Shown: positions 27,496 to 35,127 of the stretch, piece after piece
How the letters are laid out: each line of letters opens with the position of its first letter
Numbering within the stretch: position 1 is the stretch's first letter
Assembly: GCF_009903685.1 (NCBI RefSeq)
Contig: NZ_JAAABI010000001.1
Location: 496,001-560,000, forward strand
Source of the DNA: Flagellimonas ochracea
GTDB taxonomy: Bacteria > Bacteroidota > Bacteroidia > Flavobacteriales > Flavobacteriaceae
Length of the DNA: 64,000 nt
Direction of reading: 5' to 3'
The notes under the pieces: model-generated
What the model was told of the DNA's origin: nothing
What the model saw: the letters and a program-made list of their open reading frames with translations, nothing else
Databases searched by the model: none
Position numbers and translations under genes: made by a program

Positions 27496-27972
27496 ATGAG
27501 CGGTACTAAAGTCAAAAAAATGCTTTTTATCCTTTCAAAGGGTACTATAGAGAATGCCTATGCTGCTTTTGTGATGGCCAATGGTGCCCGAATGGAAGGA
27601 ATAGAAGCTGAGATATTCTTTACTTTCTTTGGATTGGAAGCCATCCAAAAGAAAAAACTCGAACACATGCACGTGGCCACAGTAGGGAATCCGGCAATGC
27701 ATATTCCCACGATGTTGGGTGGACTGCCGGGAGTAGAGGCCTTGGCTACCAAGATGATGAAAAAAGAAATGGAAAAACTGGATATGCCCCCTATTGGTGA
27801 GTTTCTTGAGATTCTATCCGATTCTGGGTGCAAACTATGGGGCTGTAAATTGGCCATCGATATGTTCCATTTAGAGCAGGAAGATTTAATCGAGGAGCTA
27901 GATGGCATCTTGACCATTGGTGATTTTTACAATAGGGCTGACCAAGAAGGCACCCATCTGCTCTTTATCTAA
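27496..27972 (+). CDS. DsrE2-like sulfurtransferase
   Basis: A 158-residue DsrE/DsrF/DrsH-like protein (DsrE2 group). These mobilise sulfane sulfur between rhodaneses, DsrC/TusE and other carriers. Recognisable features are KKMLFILSKGTIENAYAAF at the start, the FFTFFGLEAIQKKK strand-helix and the cysteine motif SGCKLWGCKLAIDMF (C112, C117), where the second cysteine matches the conserved active cysteine. The segment at 60-85 (VGNPAMHIPTMLGGLPGVEA) is hydrophobic, as in membrane-associated DsrE2. It is the last gene of the sqr operon, followed directly by a terminator. Confidence 0.88.
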   Translation: MSGTKVKKMLFILSKGTIENAYAAFVMANGARMEGIEAEIFFTFFGLEAIQKKKLEHMHVATVGNPAMHIPTMLGGLPGVEALATKMMKKEMEKLDMPPIGEFLEILSDSGCKLWGCKLAIDMFHLEQEDLIEELDGILTIGDFYNRADQEGTHLLFI

Positions 27973-27997
27973 AAAGAGAAGAGAAAATCCCAAGCTT

Positions 27998-28034
27998 AAA
28001 AGGCGATATCTTGAAAATAGATATCGCCTTTTTG
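27998..28034 (+). terminator. terminator of the sqr operon
   Basis: AAAAGGCGATATC and GATATCGCCTTTT form a 13-bp perfect stem around a 9-base loop, with T residues following. It starts 26 bp after the dsrE2 stop. Confidence 0.88.
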
Positions 28035-28074
28035 CAGTAGAAGCATACTATTCCTTTCAATACATTACCCCCCT

Positions 28075-29385
28075 TTATTTAATAAAGGTATAGCTCGCAC
28101 CTATCATAATCATTGAGGTTGTCATATCATAGGATACCTCGCTGCCAGGAATCGCCCCATAGGGAGGAAAGTTGGGAATGAATTGTGGATTAAGCACTGG
28201 TCCGGATGTGGCATCTCCGCTGTCTCCATAGTGGAACACCGCATCAAAAGTGAACTTATCACTAGCTTCATAGCTTAAGCCCAATTGAAATGCATTTTTG
28301 ATAATGGCAGTGGCGGGAATATTAAAGAAGGCCACATCACTGTTTATCGGGTTCGAGCTATAGGTATATCCTGCTCTCAAAGGAAGTTTGTCTATACCTT
28401 TATATTGAACACCTGCAGATACAATATTGATATTTTCCCAACCAAATCCAGAAACTGAAGCGGTGGGAGTCCAACCAGTTTCCGAAAAGCCATCTGTGTT
28501 CTCATAGTCCACAAGTCTATAATCTACTGCCAAATCTATATTTCCAAGCGAATACCCCAATCCAAATGATAGAATGGCAGGGTAATCTATATTGAAATCA
28601 TTGGTAGCGGTCGAACCATCCAAATAGGTGTTATCTAGCTCAAAATCGCCAAAGTATTGGGTGGTTTTGTATGATGCCCCAGCCTTGAATCCAGAACCTG
28701 AGTCAAAGAAGACACCAACTTGCCCACCGAAACCAATGGCTGATGCTCTGTCCGTTGAAGGATAGCCTGATTGATTTGGATTGGCAGTTGGATTAGGTAT
28801 AAGCTCGAGACTCGCGTAATTGGCAGTAGGCTGTAACCCTATTGAAAATTTGTCGGATAATTCATAGGCCCAAGTAAATCCAACTTGTAATAAGGAATAA
28901 TCGGACTCTATTCTGCCAAACCCCCCTTGACCTTGTGGTAAATTTATTGGATTAGAGGTGCTTTCAGGAAAGGTGACACCAAAACCACTGATACCAAAAG
29001 CCGAAGCGCCAAAAGTGTGCTTACTGCCCTCTTTGCTCCAAACGAATGCCAGTGCAGGAAGTGGAGATACGCCTCTGTCATCTTCAGTAACCCCACTAAA
29101 AAAATTGCCCGTGGGCTGTCCATTGGTATCAAATTCTGGTACCGTTGAACTTAATTCTGGAGAAGAAAAGAAAAAACCAATATCAAACTTCAAAATGGTC
29201 TCATCAAAGGTTGAAATTGTAGCGGGATTCCAATGTAAGGCACCAGAAACATCCAGAGGTTGTCCTGTGGCAGCCCCGCCCATTGACATATTTACCGAAC
29301 CTACGCCCTGCATAATGTGACCTGCTTGTGAAAACACAGCAGTGGAGAACAAAAAAAAGTAAAGAATTAAATAGTTGTTTTTCAT
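28075..29385 (-). CDS. OmpP1/FadL/TodX-family outer-membrane channel
   Basis: A 436-residue outer-membrane protein of the FadL family, which transports hydrophobic compounds. It has a signal peptide (MKNNYLILYFFLFSTAVFSQ), the N-terminal plug region AGHIMQGVGSVNMSMGGAATGQPLDVSGALHWNPATIS typical of the family, and barrel strands ending SYDMTTSMIMIGASYTFIK. I chose the ATG directly before the signal peptide; an upstream in-frame start adds 11 residues. It sits between the sqr operon and the sulfite operon on the opposite strand. FadL-like channels have been proposed to take up elemental sulfur in sulfur oxidisers, so that role is possible here but not shown. Confidence 0.85.
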   Translation of the reverse strand: MKNNYLILYFFLFSTAVFSQAGHIMQGVGSVNMSMGGAATGQPLDVSGALHWNPATISTFDETILKFDIGFFFSSPELSSTVPEFDTNGQPTGNFFSGVTEDDRGVSPLPALAFVWSKEGSKHTFGASAFGISGFGVTFPESTSNPINLPQGQGGFGRIESDYSLLQVGFTWAYELSDKFSIGLQPTANYASLELIPNPTANPNQSGYPSTDRASAIGFGGQVGVFFDSGSGFKAGASYKTTQYFGDFELDNTYLDGSTATNDFNIDYPAILSFGLGYSLGNIDLAVDYRLVDYENTDGFSETGWTPTASVSGFGWENINIVSAGVQYKGIDKLPLRAGYTYSSNPINSDVAFFNIPATAIIKNAFQLGLSYEASDKFTFDAVFHYGDSGDATSGPVLNPQFIPNFPPYGAIPGSEVSYDMTTSMIMIGASYTFIK

Positions 29386-29427
29386 AATCGTATAGTTTAT
29401 TGTTTGAATATTAAACACCGCTATTAC

Positions 29428-29444
29428 TTCTACACGTTGTAGAA
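29428..29444. promoter_or_regulatory. perfect 7-bp inverted repeat before the fadL-like gene
   Basis: TTCTACA-CGT-TGTAGAA lies 43 bp upstream of the fadL-like start codon. It is a different motif from the GTAAC and ATGAC boxes and may be the operator of a separate regulator. Confidence 0.35.
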
Positions 29445-29665
29445 TAAAGACTAAGGCGTATTCAACAGCTAAAGTATATGGTATTTAGATAAATAAGGAT
29501 GAGATATGTCATTGTACAAAAGATGTTAAGGGCATAGTTTTAATCTAAATCCGGGTTTGCCGTGAAATTGACAGATCTATTCAGGGAAATTGTTCCAAAT
29601 TGTTCAAAGGATATGTTTTTTTGGTGAATTCCAATTAACTCTGGATGGCAACCATGGAGACTATT

Positions 29666-29709
29666 GTAACTTATGTTACCGAATTGAGCCCTTAAAAGTA
29701 TTAGTTTTA
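29666..29709 (+). promoter_or_regulatory. sulfite-oxidation operon promoter with GTAAC-N4-GTTAC box
   Basis: GTAAC-TTAT-GTTAC (29666-29679) is followed by TAGTTTTA (29702-29709), a -7 box with one mismatch. The palindrome centre is again 29.5 bp before the first base of the box. The leader would be about 23 nt. The flank TTACCGAA is shared with the sqr copy of the box. Confidence 0.65.
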
Positions 29710-29736
29710 GTATAGCATTGTTTTAAAGAAAAACAG

Positions 29737-30957
29737 ATGAAAAGAAGAAACTTTGTTAAGAACACCGTTTTGGGTACGATGGCGACAGTTATTGGTACAG
29801 AAATAGTTTTTGGCACATCTATGCCAAAAGGGTATATACCATTGGCGCTACAAGACCCTGACCCGTTTAAAATGTTCAACAAGGATAAAGAAATGGTGGT
29901 TCTTAACGATAAACCATGGAATATCGAGGCCCAAGCGCATCTGTTGGATGACAAGGTTACACCTAATAAGTATATGTTCATTAGAAACAATGGCTTAATT
30001 CCGGAAAATATTGATGCAAATAATTGGACATTGACCATTGACGGAGAATCTGCAAAACAGCAGAAGACCTTTACACTCTCAGAGCTGAAATCAAAATTCA
30101 AGCATTATACCTATCAGCTCACATTGGAATGTGGTGGCAATGGACGAAGTGAATTTGACCCTCCGGCCAAGGGAAACCAATGGACCGTTGGCGCAGTATC
30201 GTGTGCCACATGGACAGGTATTAGACTTCGGGATGTACTTGCCGAAGTAGGCATAAAGAGTGATGCCGTTTACATCGGTTATCATGCCGCCGATGTTCAC
30301 TTGAGCAGGAACCCAGACAAAGAACCTATTTCGAGGGGCGCACCCATGGCCAAGGCAATGCAAGAAGAGACACTTTTGGCGTTTAAAATGAACGGAAAGG
30401 ATATTCCAATGTTACATGGTTATCCACTACGGTTGGTTGCAGGTGGCTGGCCAGCATCGGTCTCCGGTAAATGGGTAAATCGTATCAGTGTCCGCAATAA
30501 GGTCCATGATGGGGCAAAAATGACGGGAACGGCATATCGTGTTCCATGTACACCCGTAGCGCCCGGTGAGAAGGTAAAAGATGAGGATATGTGTATTATA
30601 GAATCAATGCCGGTAAAATCGTTGATTACCTTCCCAAAAACAGGAGCTATGATAAAAAGGGATAGAAAACTGAACATAAGGGGTCATGCTTGGGCTGGGG
30701 AGTTGGAAGTTTCCAAGATGGAATATTCCATAAATTTTGGATCTACATGGGCGACATGTTCCTTGGAAAAACCAGTGAATCGTTTGGCATGGCAGCATTT
30801 TTCCGCAAGTATTGAATTTCCCAAGAAGGGTTATTACGAAGTATGGGCCCGAGCCACGGATCAACAAGGTGTGGCGCAGCCAATGCTTTTACCAGGCTGG
30901 AATCCAAAAGGATATTTGAACAATGCATGTCATCGAATCGCAATTAAAGTGAGCTAA
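29737..30957 (+). CDS. sorA: sulfite dehydrogenase, molybdopterin subunit (SorA/SoxC-like)
   Basis: Oxidises sulfite to sulfate in the periplasm with a molybdenum cofactor. The N terminus is a Tat signal (MKRRNFVKNTVLGTMATVIG, twin arginine at 3-4). The sulfite-oxidase fold follows, with the predicted Mo-ligating cysteine C132 in LTLECGGNGRSEF, then WTGIRLRDVLAEVG, MNGKDIPMLHGYPLRLVAGG and KWVNRISV. The C-terminal dimerisation domain follows (INFGSTWATCSLEKP, YYEVWARATDQQG). At 406 residues it fits SorA/SoxC. The next gene, overlapping by one base, encodes a c-type cytochrome, as in sorAB. No other sox genes are present, so SorA is preferred over SoxC. Confidence 0.85.
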   Translation: MKRRNFVKNTVLGTMATVIGTEIVFGTSMPKGYIPLALQDPDPFKMFNKDKEMVVLNDKPWNIEAQAHLLDDKVTPNKYMFIRNNGLIPENIDANNWTLTIDGESAKQQKTFTLSELKSKFKHYTYQLTLECGGNGRSEFDPPAKGNQWTVGAVSCATWTGIRLRDVLAEVGIKSDAVYIGYHAADVHLSRNPDKEPISRGAPMAKAMQEETLLAFKMNGKDIPMLHGYPLRLVAGGWPASVSGKWVNRISVRNKVHDGAKMTGTAYRVPCTPVAPGEKVKDEDMCIIESMPVKSLITFPKTGAMIKRDRKLNIRGHAWAGELEVSKMEYSINFGSTWATCSLEKPVNRLAWQHFSASIEFPKKGYYEVWARATDQQGVAQPMLLPGWNPKGYLNNACHRIAIKVS

Positions 30958-31457
30958 TGGATAATTCGGAAAACGTTAGAAAAGCGATCAAGCAGGTATC
31001 CCGGTTAATGGCTGTAATTTTTATGGCGTTCGTTATTATTGCTGGTATGCTTGTCTACCTAATGGTAGATCCAACACTTTCCGCCTTTAAGTCCGCTCCT
31101 TCTACTGAAGAATATGTATCAGTGCAAGAAAGCAGTGAAGAACAGCTTAGCGAAGAAGACTTTGATAAAATAGAAAATGGCATACATGTTCGCACCGGTC
31201 TTTTGGAGGCAGAGGGATTAATGGAAGTGGTCAATAATTGCACCAACTGCCATTCGGCGAAATTAGTCACGCAAAATAGAATGAACAAAGAGCGTTGGAT
31301 AGCCACGATAAGATGGATGCAAGAGACCCAGAATTTGTGGGATCTGGGAAATAATGAAGAAATCATAGTCAACTATCTGGTGACCAACTATCCAGTGAAG
31401 AAAAAGGGAAGAAGGGAAATATTATCAAATATTGAATGGTATGAACTTCAAGAATAG
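30957..31457 (+). CDS. membrane-anchored monohaem cytochrome c (SorB-like)
   Basis: A 166-residue protein with one membrane helix (about 16-37, LMAVIFMAFVIIAGMLVYLM), an acidic linker (SVQESSEEQLSEEDFDK) and a haem c site NCTNCHSAK (C95, C98, H99) in its periplasmic domain. It starts in the TAATG overlap with the sulfite dehydrogenase gene, implying coupled translation and a 1:1 partnership. It probably accepts electrons from that enzyme and passes them on to the respiratory chain. It differs from small soluble SorB by its membrane anchor. Confidence 0.83.
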   Translation: MDNSENVRKAIKQVSRLMAVIFMAFVIIAGMLVYLMVDPTLSAFKSAPSTEEYVSVQESSEEQLSEEDFDKIENGIHVRTGLLEAEGLMEVVNNCTNCHSAKLVTQNRMNKERWIATIRWMQETQNLWDLGNNEEIIVNYLVTNYPVKKKGRREILSNIEWYELQE

Positions 31458-32382
31458 CATGTGGATTGTTTTGTTCTTGTCTGCCATGGTTTCCTGTAAA
31501 CGAGGCAAAGACACCACATCACAAGAAATAAAGACTTATGCAAGTGTAAAACATCTCATGGAGGTGGAGGAGCTTCTTGAAATTCATAAGCATGAGAAAG
31601 TAGTTATAGTAGATTTTAGAAAAGACGAGGAATATAAAAAAGGTCATATCGAAGGTGCCATAAACATTTGGCGCACAGACATTGAAGATACCTCGTATCC
31701 GTATGGTGGAATGATGGCAAAAAAAGTGGATATCGAAACGTTTTTCAGCAAATTGGGCATTAAAAACGATGCTATTTTAGTGGTATATGACAATAAAGGA
31801 TCAAGTGATGCAGCAAGATTGTGGTGGCTATTGAAAAGTTATGGTTTTGAATCCGTCAAATTATTGAATGGAGGACTAAGTGCTTGGAGACAGATCGGAG
31901 GAAGTACAAGTTATGAAATGACCAAGACAGAGCCTTCAATTTTTACGCTTCCGGTTAAGGACGCTTTAGATGCATGGATAGGGAAGGAAGAGCTTTTAGG
32001 AATGGTAAATTCATCCAACAATGTCATTATTTTGGATGCCCGTACTGAGGAAGAATTTAGTGGCAAAAGAAGGAAAGAAGGTGCTACCAAGGCTGGGAGA
32101 ATTCCTAAGAGTATACATGTTGACTGGGCAAGGTCAATTGACTATGAAGGAACCAAAAAGTTTAGAACTTTTCCTGAATTGGAAGCGATATATAGTGAGC
32201 TGGAAGCTTCTAGAGATGACACGATCATTGTATATTGCCATACGGGTGTTAGGTCCGCTCACACCACTTTTGTTTTGACAGAATTATTGGGTTATGAACA
32301 GGTAAGAAATTATGATGGCTCTTGGACAGAATGGAGCCAATTTGACAATTTGCCGTTCGAAAAAGATAGTGTTCAATTTTAA
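31441..32382 (+). CDS. tandem rhodanese lipoprotein (thiosulfate/mercaptopyruvate sulfurtransferase type)
   Basis: A 313-residue two-domain rhodanese. The N terminus is a lipoprotein signal (MNFKNSMWIVLFLSAMVSCK, lipidated C19), so it faces the periplasm. The N-terminal rhodanese domain (about 40-150) is inactive: its loop reads VVYDNKGSSDAARLWW without cysteine. The C-terminal domain carries the active loop VYCHTGVRSAH with C266. I chose the ATG at 31441, which overlaps the cytochrome gene by 17 bp; a TTG three codons earlier is less likely. It could produce or consume sulfane sulfur and sulfite for the neighbouring dehydrogenase. Confidence 0.87.
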   Translation: MNFKNSMWIVLFLSAMVSCKRGKDTTSQEIKTYASVKHLMEVEELLEIHKHEKVVIVDFRKDEEYKKGHIEGAINIWRTDIEDTSYPYGGMMAKKVDIETFFSKLGIKNDAILVVYDNKGSSDAARLWWLLKSYGFESVKLLNGGLSAWRQIGGSTSYEMTKTEPSIFTLPVKDALDAWIGKEELLGMVNSSNNVIILDARTEEEFSGKRRKEGATKAGRIPKSIHVDWARSIDYEGTKKFRTFPELEAIYSELEASRDDTIIVYCHTGVRSAHTTFVLTELLGYEQVRNYDGSWTEWSQFDNLPFEKDSVQF

Positions 32383-32393
32383 AAAAATAAGTT

Positions 32394-33275
32394 ATGGAGA
32401 AATATGTAGATGCTTTTGTAAATTCTTTTTTGGCTAGCATTGACTGGACGTGGAAATCAATTTTGTTCGAAGTGCCTTGGTACACGAATTACTTTTGGGG
32501 CCTTACCGCAATCTCGTTGGTTGTTTGGCTTTTGGAGATTATGTTTCCATGGCGAAAAGAACAATCTATTTTTAGACGTGATTTTTGGCTTGATACGTTC
32601 TATATGTATTTTAACTTTTTCATGTTCGCCATAGTCATTAGCGGTTTTTACAAACTGCTGGAGGTCTTCTTTATGGATTTGAACGTTACGGCTAAAAGTT
32701 TGGCCATTGTTGACATTTCTACCATGCCCACTTGGGCCCAATTAGTGCTCTTTTTCATTGTGCTTGATTTTGTGCAATGGTTCACCCATGTGCTATTACA
32801 TAAGTACAGGTTTCTATGGAACTTTCACAAAGTACACCATTCTGTTAAGGAGATGGGGTTTGCCGCGCATCTTCGTTACCATTGGATGGAGAATATCCTG
32901 TATAAGCCCTTAAAAGTGTTTGGGGTCATGATCTTGGGTGGCTTTGAACCTGAACAGGCCTATATCGTGCATTTTGCAGCAATTGCCATTGGCCATTTGA
33001 ACCATGCCAATATTAAAATCACATGGGGTCCATTAAAGTATGTTTTTAACAATCCCGTGATGCATTTGTACCATCATTCCTATGTATTGCCCAAAGGTAG
33101 TTATGGCGTTAATTTTGGTATTAGTTTGAGTCTATGGGATTATATTTTTAAGACCAATTATGTGCCGGAAGACAGTGGTACCATTGAGTTGGGCTTTCCT
33201 GGAGATGATAATTTTCCCCAAGATTTTCTGCATCAGAACATCTATGGTTTTGGTGGTAAGACTAAAAAAGATTAG
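32394..33275 (+). CDS. fatty acid hydroxylase/sterol desaturase-family membrane protein
   Basis: A 293-residue integral membrane di-iron protein. It has at least four membrane segments (for example YFWGLTAISLVVWLLEIM and WAQLVLFFIVLDFVQWFTHV) and the three histidine boxes of the family: HVLLH, FHKVHHS and LYHHS. Such enzymes hydroxylate or desaturate lipids, carotenoids or alkyl chains using O2. It is the last gene of the sulfite operon, 11 bp after the rhodanese, an unexpected place for a lipid-modifying enzyme. The substrate is unknown; lipid remodelling under sulfide stress or an unrecognised sulfur-compound oxidation are both possible. Confidence 0.83.
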   Translation: MEKYVDAFVNSFLASIDWTWKSILFEVPWYTNYFWGLTAISLVVWLLEIMFPWRKEQSIFRRDFWLDTFYMYFNFFMFAIVISGFYKLLEVFFMDLNVTAKSLAIVDISTMPTWAQLVLFFIVLDFVQWFTHVLLHKYRFLWNFHKVHHSVKEMGFAAHLRYHWMENILYKPLKVFGVMILGGFEPEQAYIVHFAAIAIGHLNHANIKITWGPLKYVFNNPVMHLYHHSYVLPKGSYGVNFGISLSLWDYIFKTNYVPEDSGTIELGFPGDDNFPQDFLHQNIYGFGGKTKKD

Positions 33276-33297
33276 CACATTATTGAACACCCTAAAA

Positions 33298-34026
33298 TTA
33301 AGAAGTACGTTTAGGAATATAAATCCCCCTTTGCAAAATAACGAGACCCATCAGGGCCAACCAAATTACTTTGATATGGAAGAGTGGTTTGTAGATTTCA
33401 AAATTATCGGGAATCCCCATGACCACTCCCATGGCAGCTAGGCCCAAGATGGTAGTAAACCATCCCAACCATGCCTGTACAGTTTTTGATTTTACCAAAC
33501 CAATGCCCAACAAGACAAGACCTACGCCCGAAAATACACGACCAAATCGCACAAAACAGGTAACATACTGATTCGTGTAGAGGATATTGTCCATAAATTC
33601 TTGAATTTCAACTACTGATTTGCCCATAGTCTCACCGACCCCCCAAGCTCCAAAATTATAATAAAACGCTGATGCAATAGCCAACGTAATGCTTCCTACA
33701 ATGACCATTCCTGCACCGGGCGCAATGATAACACGATACGGTTTTTTTAGAGTTATCGATGCTAGGGCAAACATGGAAATGGCCATAATCACCCATCCAA
33801 AAATGTGGATTCGATACATCCAAATCCAAGGCCATAGGTTTTTACCAATTTCGGTAAAATCGGAAGCTTCCAAATACTCACCAACATGATGGGGCGATAA
33901 ATACCATCCACCTCCGAGCATTAACGCAGCAGCTAAAAAGGACCAACCGGTAAATTGGGTCTCAAAATCTTTTTTCATAACTTCCATAAGCTTTAAATTT
34001 AAAAGGGTGAGGTACTTGAAATCCAT
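33298..34026 (-). CDS. polytopic membrane protein of unknown function
   Basis: A 242-residue protein with about six membrane helices: residues 28-43, 65-85, 98-125, 155-178, 186-205 and 213-232. Histidines lie at the ends of helices (H46 and H47 in LSPHHVGE, H74 in YRIHIFGW, H217 in PLFHIKVIW), a pattern that would allow haem b or quinone binding, but this is a guess. I recognise no family. The start at 34026 has GGAG seven bases upstream; ATGs at 33987 and 33978 are alternatives. It is convergent with the sulfite operon, and its own promoter carries the GTAAC-N4-GTTAC box, so it probably belongs to the same response. Confidence 0.72.
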   Translation of the reverse strand: MDFKYLTLLNLKLMEVMKKDFETQFTGWSFLAAALMLGGGWYLSPHHVGEYLEASDFTEIGKNLWPWIWMYRIHIFGWVIMAISMFALASITLKKPYRVIIAPGAGMVIVGSITLAIASAFYYNFGAWGVGETMGKSVVEIQEFMDNILYTNQYVTCFVRFGRVFSGVGLVLLGIGLVKSKTVQAWLGWFTTILGLAAMGVVMGIPDNFEIYKPLFHIKVIWLALMGLVILQRGIYIPKRTS

Positions 34027-34509
34027 TAAGAGGCTCCGTATACCCTATTCTTATTAATACCATTTTCGAGCAATCATGTTATGGTATAGTGGGTTGTCAT
34101 TTAGGTGTTGGGTTCTTCCTTTTCAACAATCAACCAAACAATGAATGAATCAAGTTGAACTAGTACTGATATCTATATTCATATCAGTACATTTGATTAT
34201 TCTCAAAGATAGATTGACATTTAAGTTTAAACTGTAACTTTAGTTACAAAGATGAAAAATATCAATATCAAAAGCACTGATGCCTATCAGCTTAGAGATA
34301 GTATTAAGCCAGATTGACCAGCCCAAAACAGATTCAGAATGAGGTGCAATCGAGAAATCAAAGACGCACGCGACATTTCTGCCAAATTAAAATGGCCGTT
34401 GATTTGGCAACAATAGGTAGCGGCCTTTAAAATATTGAAATGGAAATGAAAGAATATGACAATTGGGTCACATAAATATGTCATTACCTAATTTAAAAGC
34501 GCATTTGCC
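34027..34509. other. 483-bp divergent intergenic region
   Basis: It holds the promoter at 34204-34247 for the leftward membrane-protein gene. A partial ATGAC-type half-site (ATGACAATTG at 34456-34465) lies 45 bp before the rightward gene, without a -7 box at the standard distance. Broken short frames around 34270-34440 show no family resemblance. Confidence 0.5.
34204..34247 (-). promoter_or_regulatory. promoter with GTAAC-N4-GTTAC box for the membrane-protein gene
   Basis: TGTAAC-TTTA-GTTACA (core 34234-34247) is a full palindrome. On the minus strand TATCTTTG (34211 to 34204) is a perfect -7 box, and the palindrome centre is 29.5 bp before its first base. The leader to the chosen start codon would be long, about 170 nt. 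Confidence 0.62.
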
Positions 34510-35127
34510 ATGGTTACGAAAAAGCAAATAAGGAAATCAATTCTGCTTGCAGAAAAAGTGCTGATTGAGCATTTGGATAACCAACAAATTCGAGAAATTT
34601 CATCAACAATGGAGATAAGCTATCGGGAAATGGAATCGCAGCTACCCTTATTAAAATCTTCCTTCAATAGGATGCTGTTAAAAATATCGATTGATTCATT
34701 GGCTTTTTATAGGGCATTGTTAATGCAACTAAGGAAAGAAGATGCCCTTAAATTGATTCAACCCTTTGTGAATATGTGGATGGATGCTCAATTTAATAGC
34801 TGGACAGTAAGGAAAGTCTACGGCAGTCGTTTTTTACATCGATTATATCGACGTTATTGGTTCGCCAGAACCAATAAGGTAAACGACCTTGAGGGACAGA
34901 GATTTGAATACGTTCGTCCGTATGGCGATTTGTTCTACGGTGTTAATGTAACAAGATGTGGCCACGTCAACTTTCTAAAAAAGATGAATGCCCCAGAATT
35001 GGCGCCTTTTATGTGTCAAGCCGATTTCTATATCCAAAAATTTTTGCCAAAAGGTATAAAATTTGAGCGTAGCCAAGTAATCGCCGAAGGTGCATCATAT
35101 TGTGACTTTAGGTATATTATGGAGTAG
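34510..35127 (+). CDS. L-2-amino-thiazoline-4-carboxylic acid (ATC) hydrolase-like protein
   Basis: A 205-residue protein whose second half matches the ATC-hydrolase-like pattern: FEYVRPYGDLFYGVNVTRCGHVNFL, then APELAPFMCQADFYI, then KFERSQVIAEGASYCDFRY (C150, C169, D172, C198, D199). The founding enzyme opens the ring of a cysteine precursor to give S- or N-carbamoyl-cysteine; most members of the family are uncharacterised. The N-terminal half is helical and basic. Its position beside the sulfur genes suits sulfur metabolism, but the substrate is not known. Confidence 0.7.
   Translation: MVTKKQIRKSILLAEKVLIEHLDNQQIREISSTMEISYREMESQLPLLKSSFNRMLLKISIDSLAFYRALLMQLRKEDALKLIQPFVNMWMDAQFNSWTVRKVYGSRFLHRLYRRYWFARTNKVNDLEGQRFEYVRPYGDLFYGVNVTRCGHVNFLKKMNAPELAPFMCQADFYIQKFLPKGIKFERSQVIAEGASYCDFRYIME

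Larger units (their letters stand above)
29386..29736. other. divergent regulatory region, fadL-like gene / sulfite operon
   Basis: This 351-bp stretch has no gene. It holds the inverted repeat at 29428-29444 near the fadL-like gene and the sulfite-operon promoter at 29666-29709, both listed separately. No -7 consensus was found for the fadL-like gene. Confidence 0.6.

Noticed and set aside
34287..34484. 65-codon frame on the minus strand in the 34-kb intergenic region
   Set aside because: No family resemblance, Cys/His/Phe-rich composition typical of a shadow frame, and no promoter; a plus-strand remnant in the same area was also too fragmentary to call.
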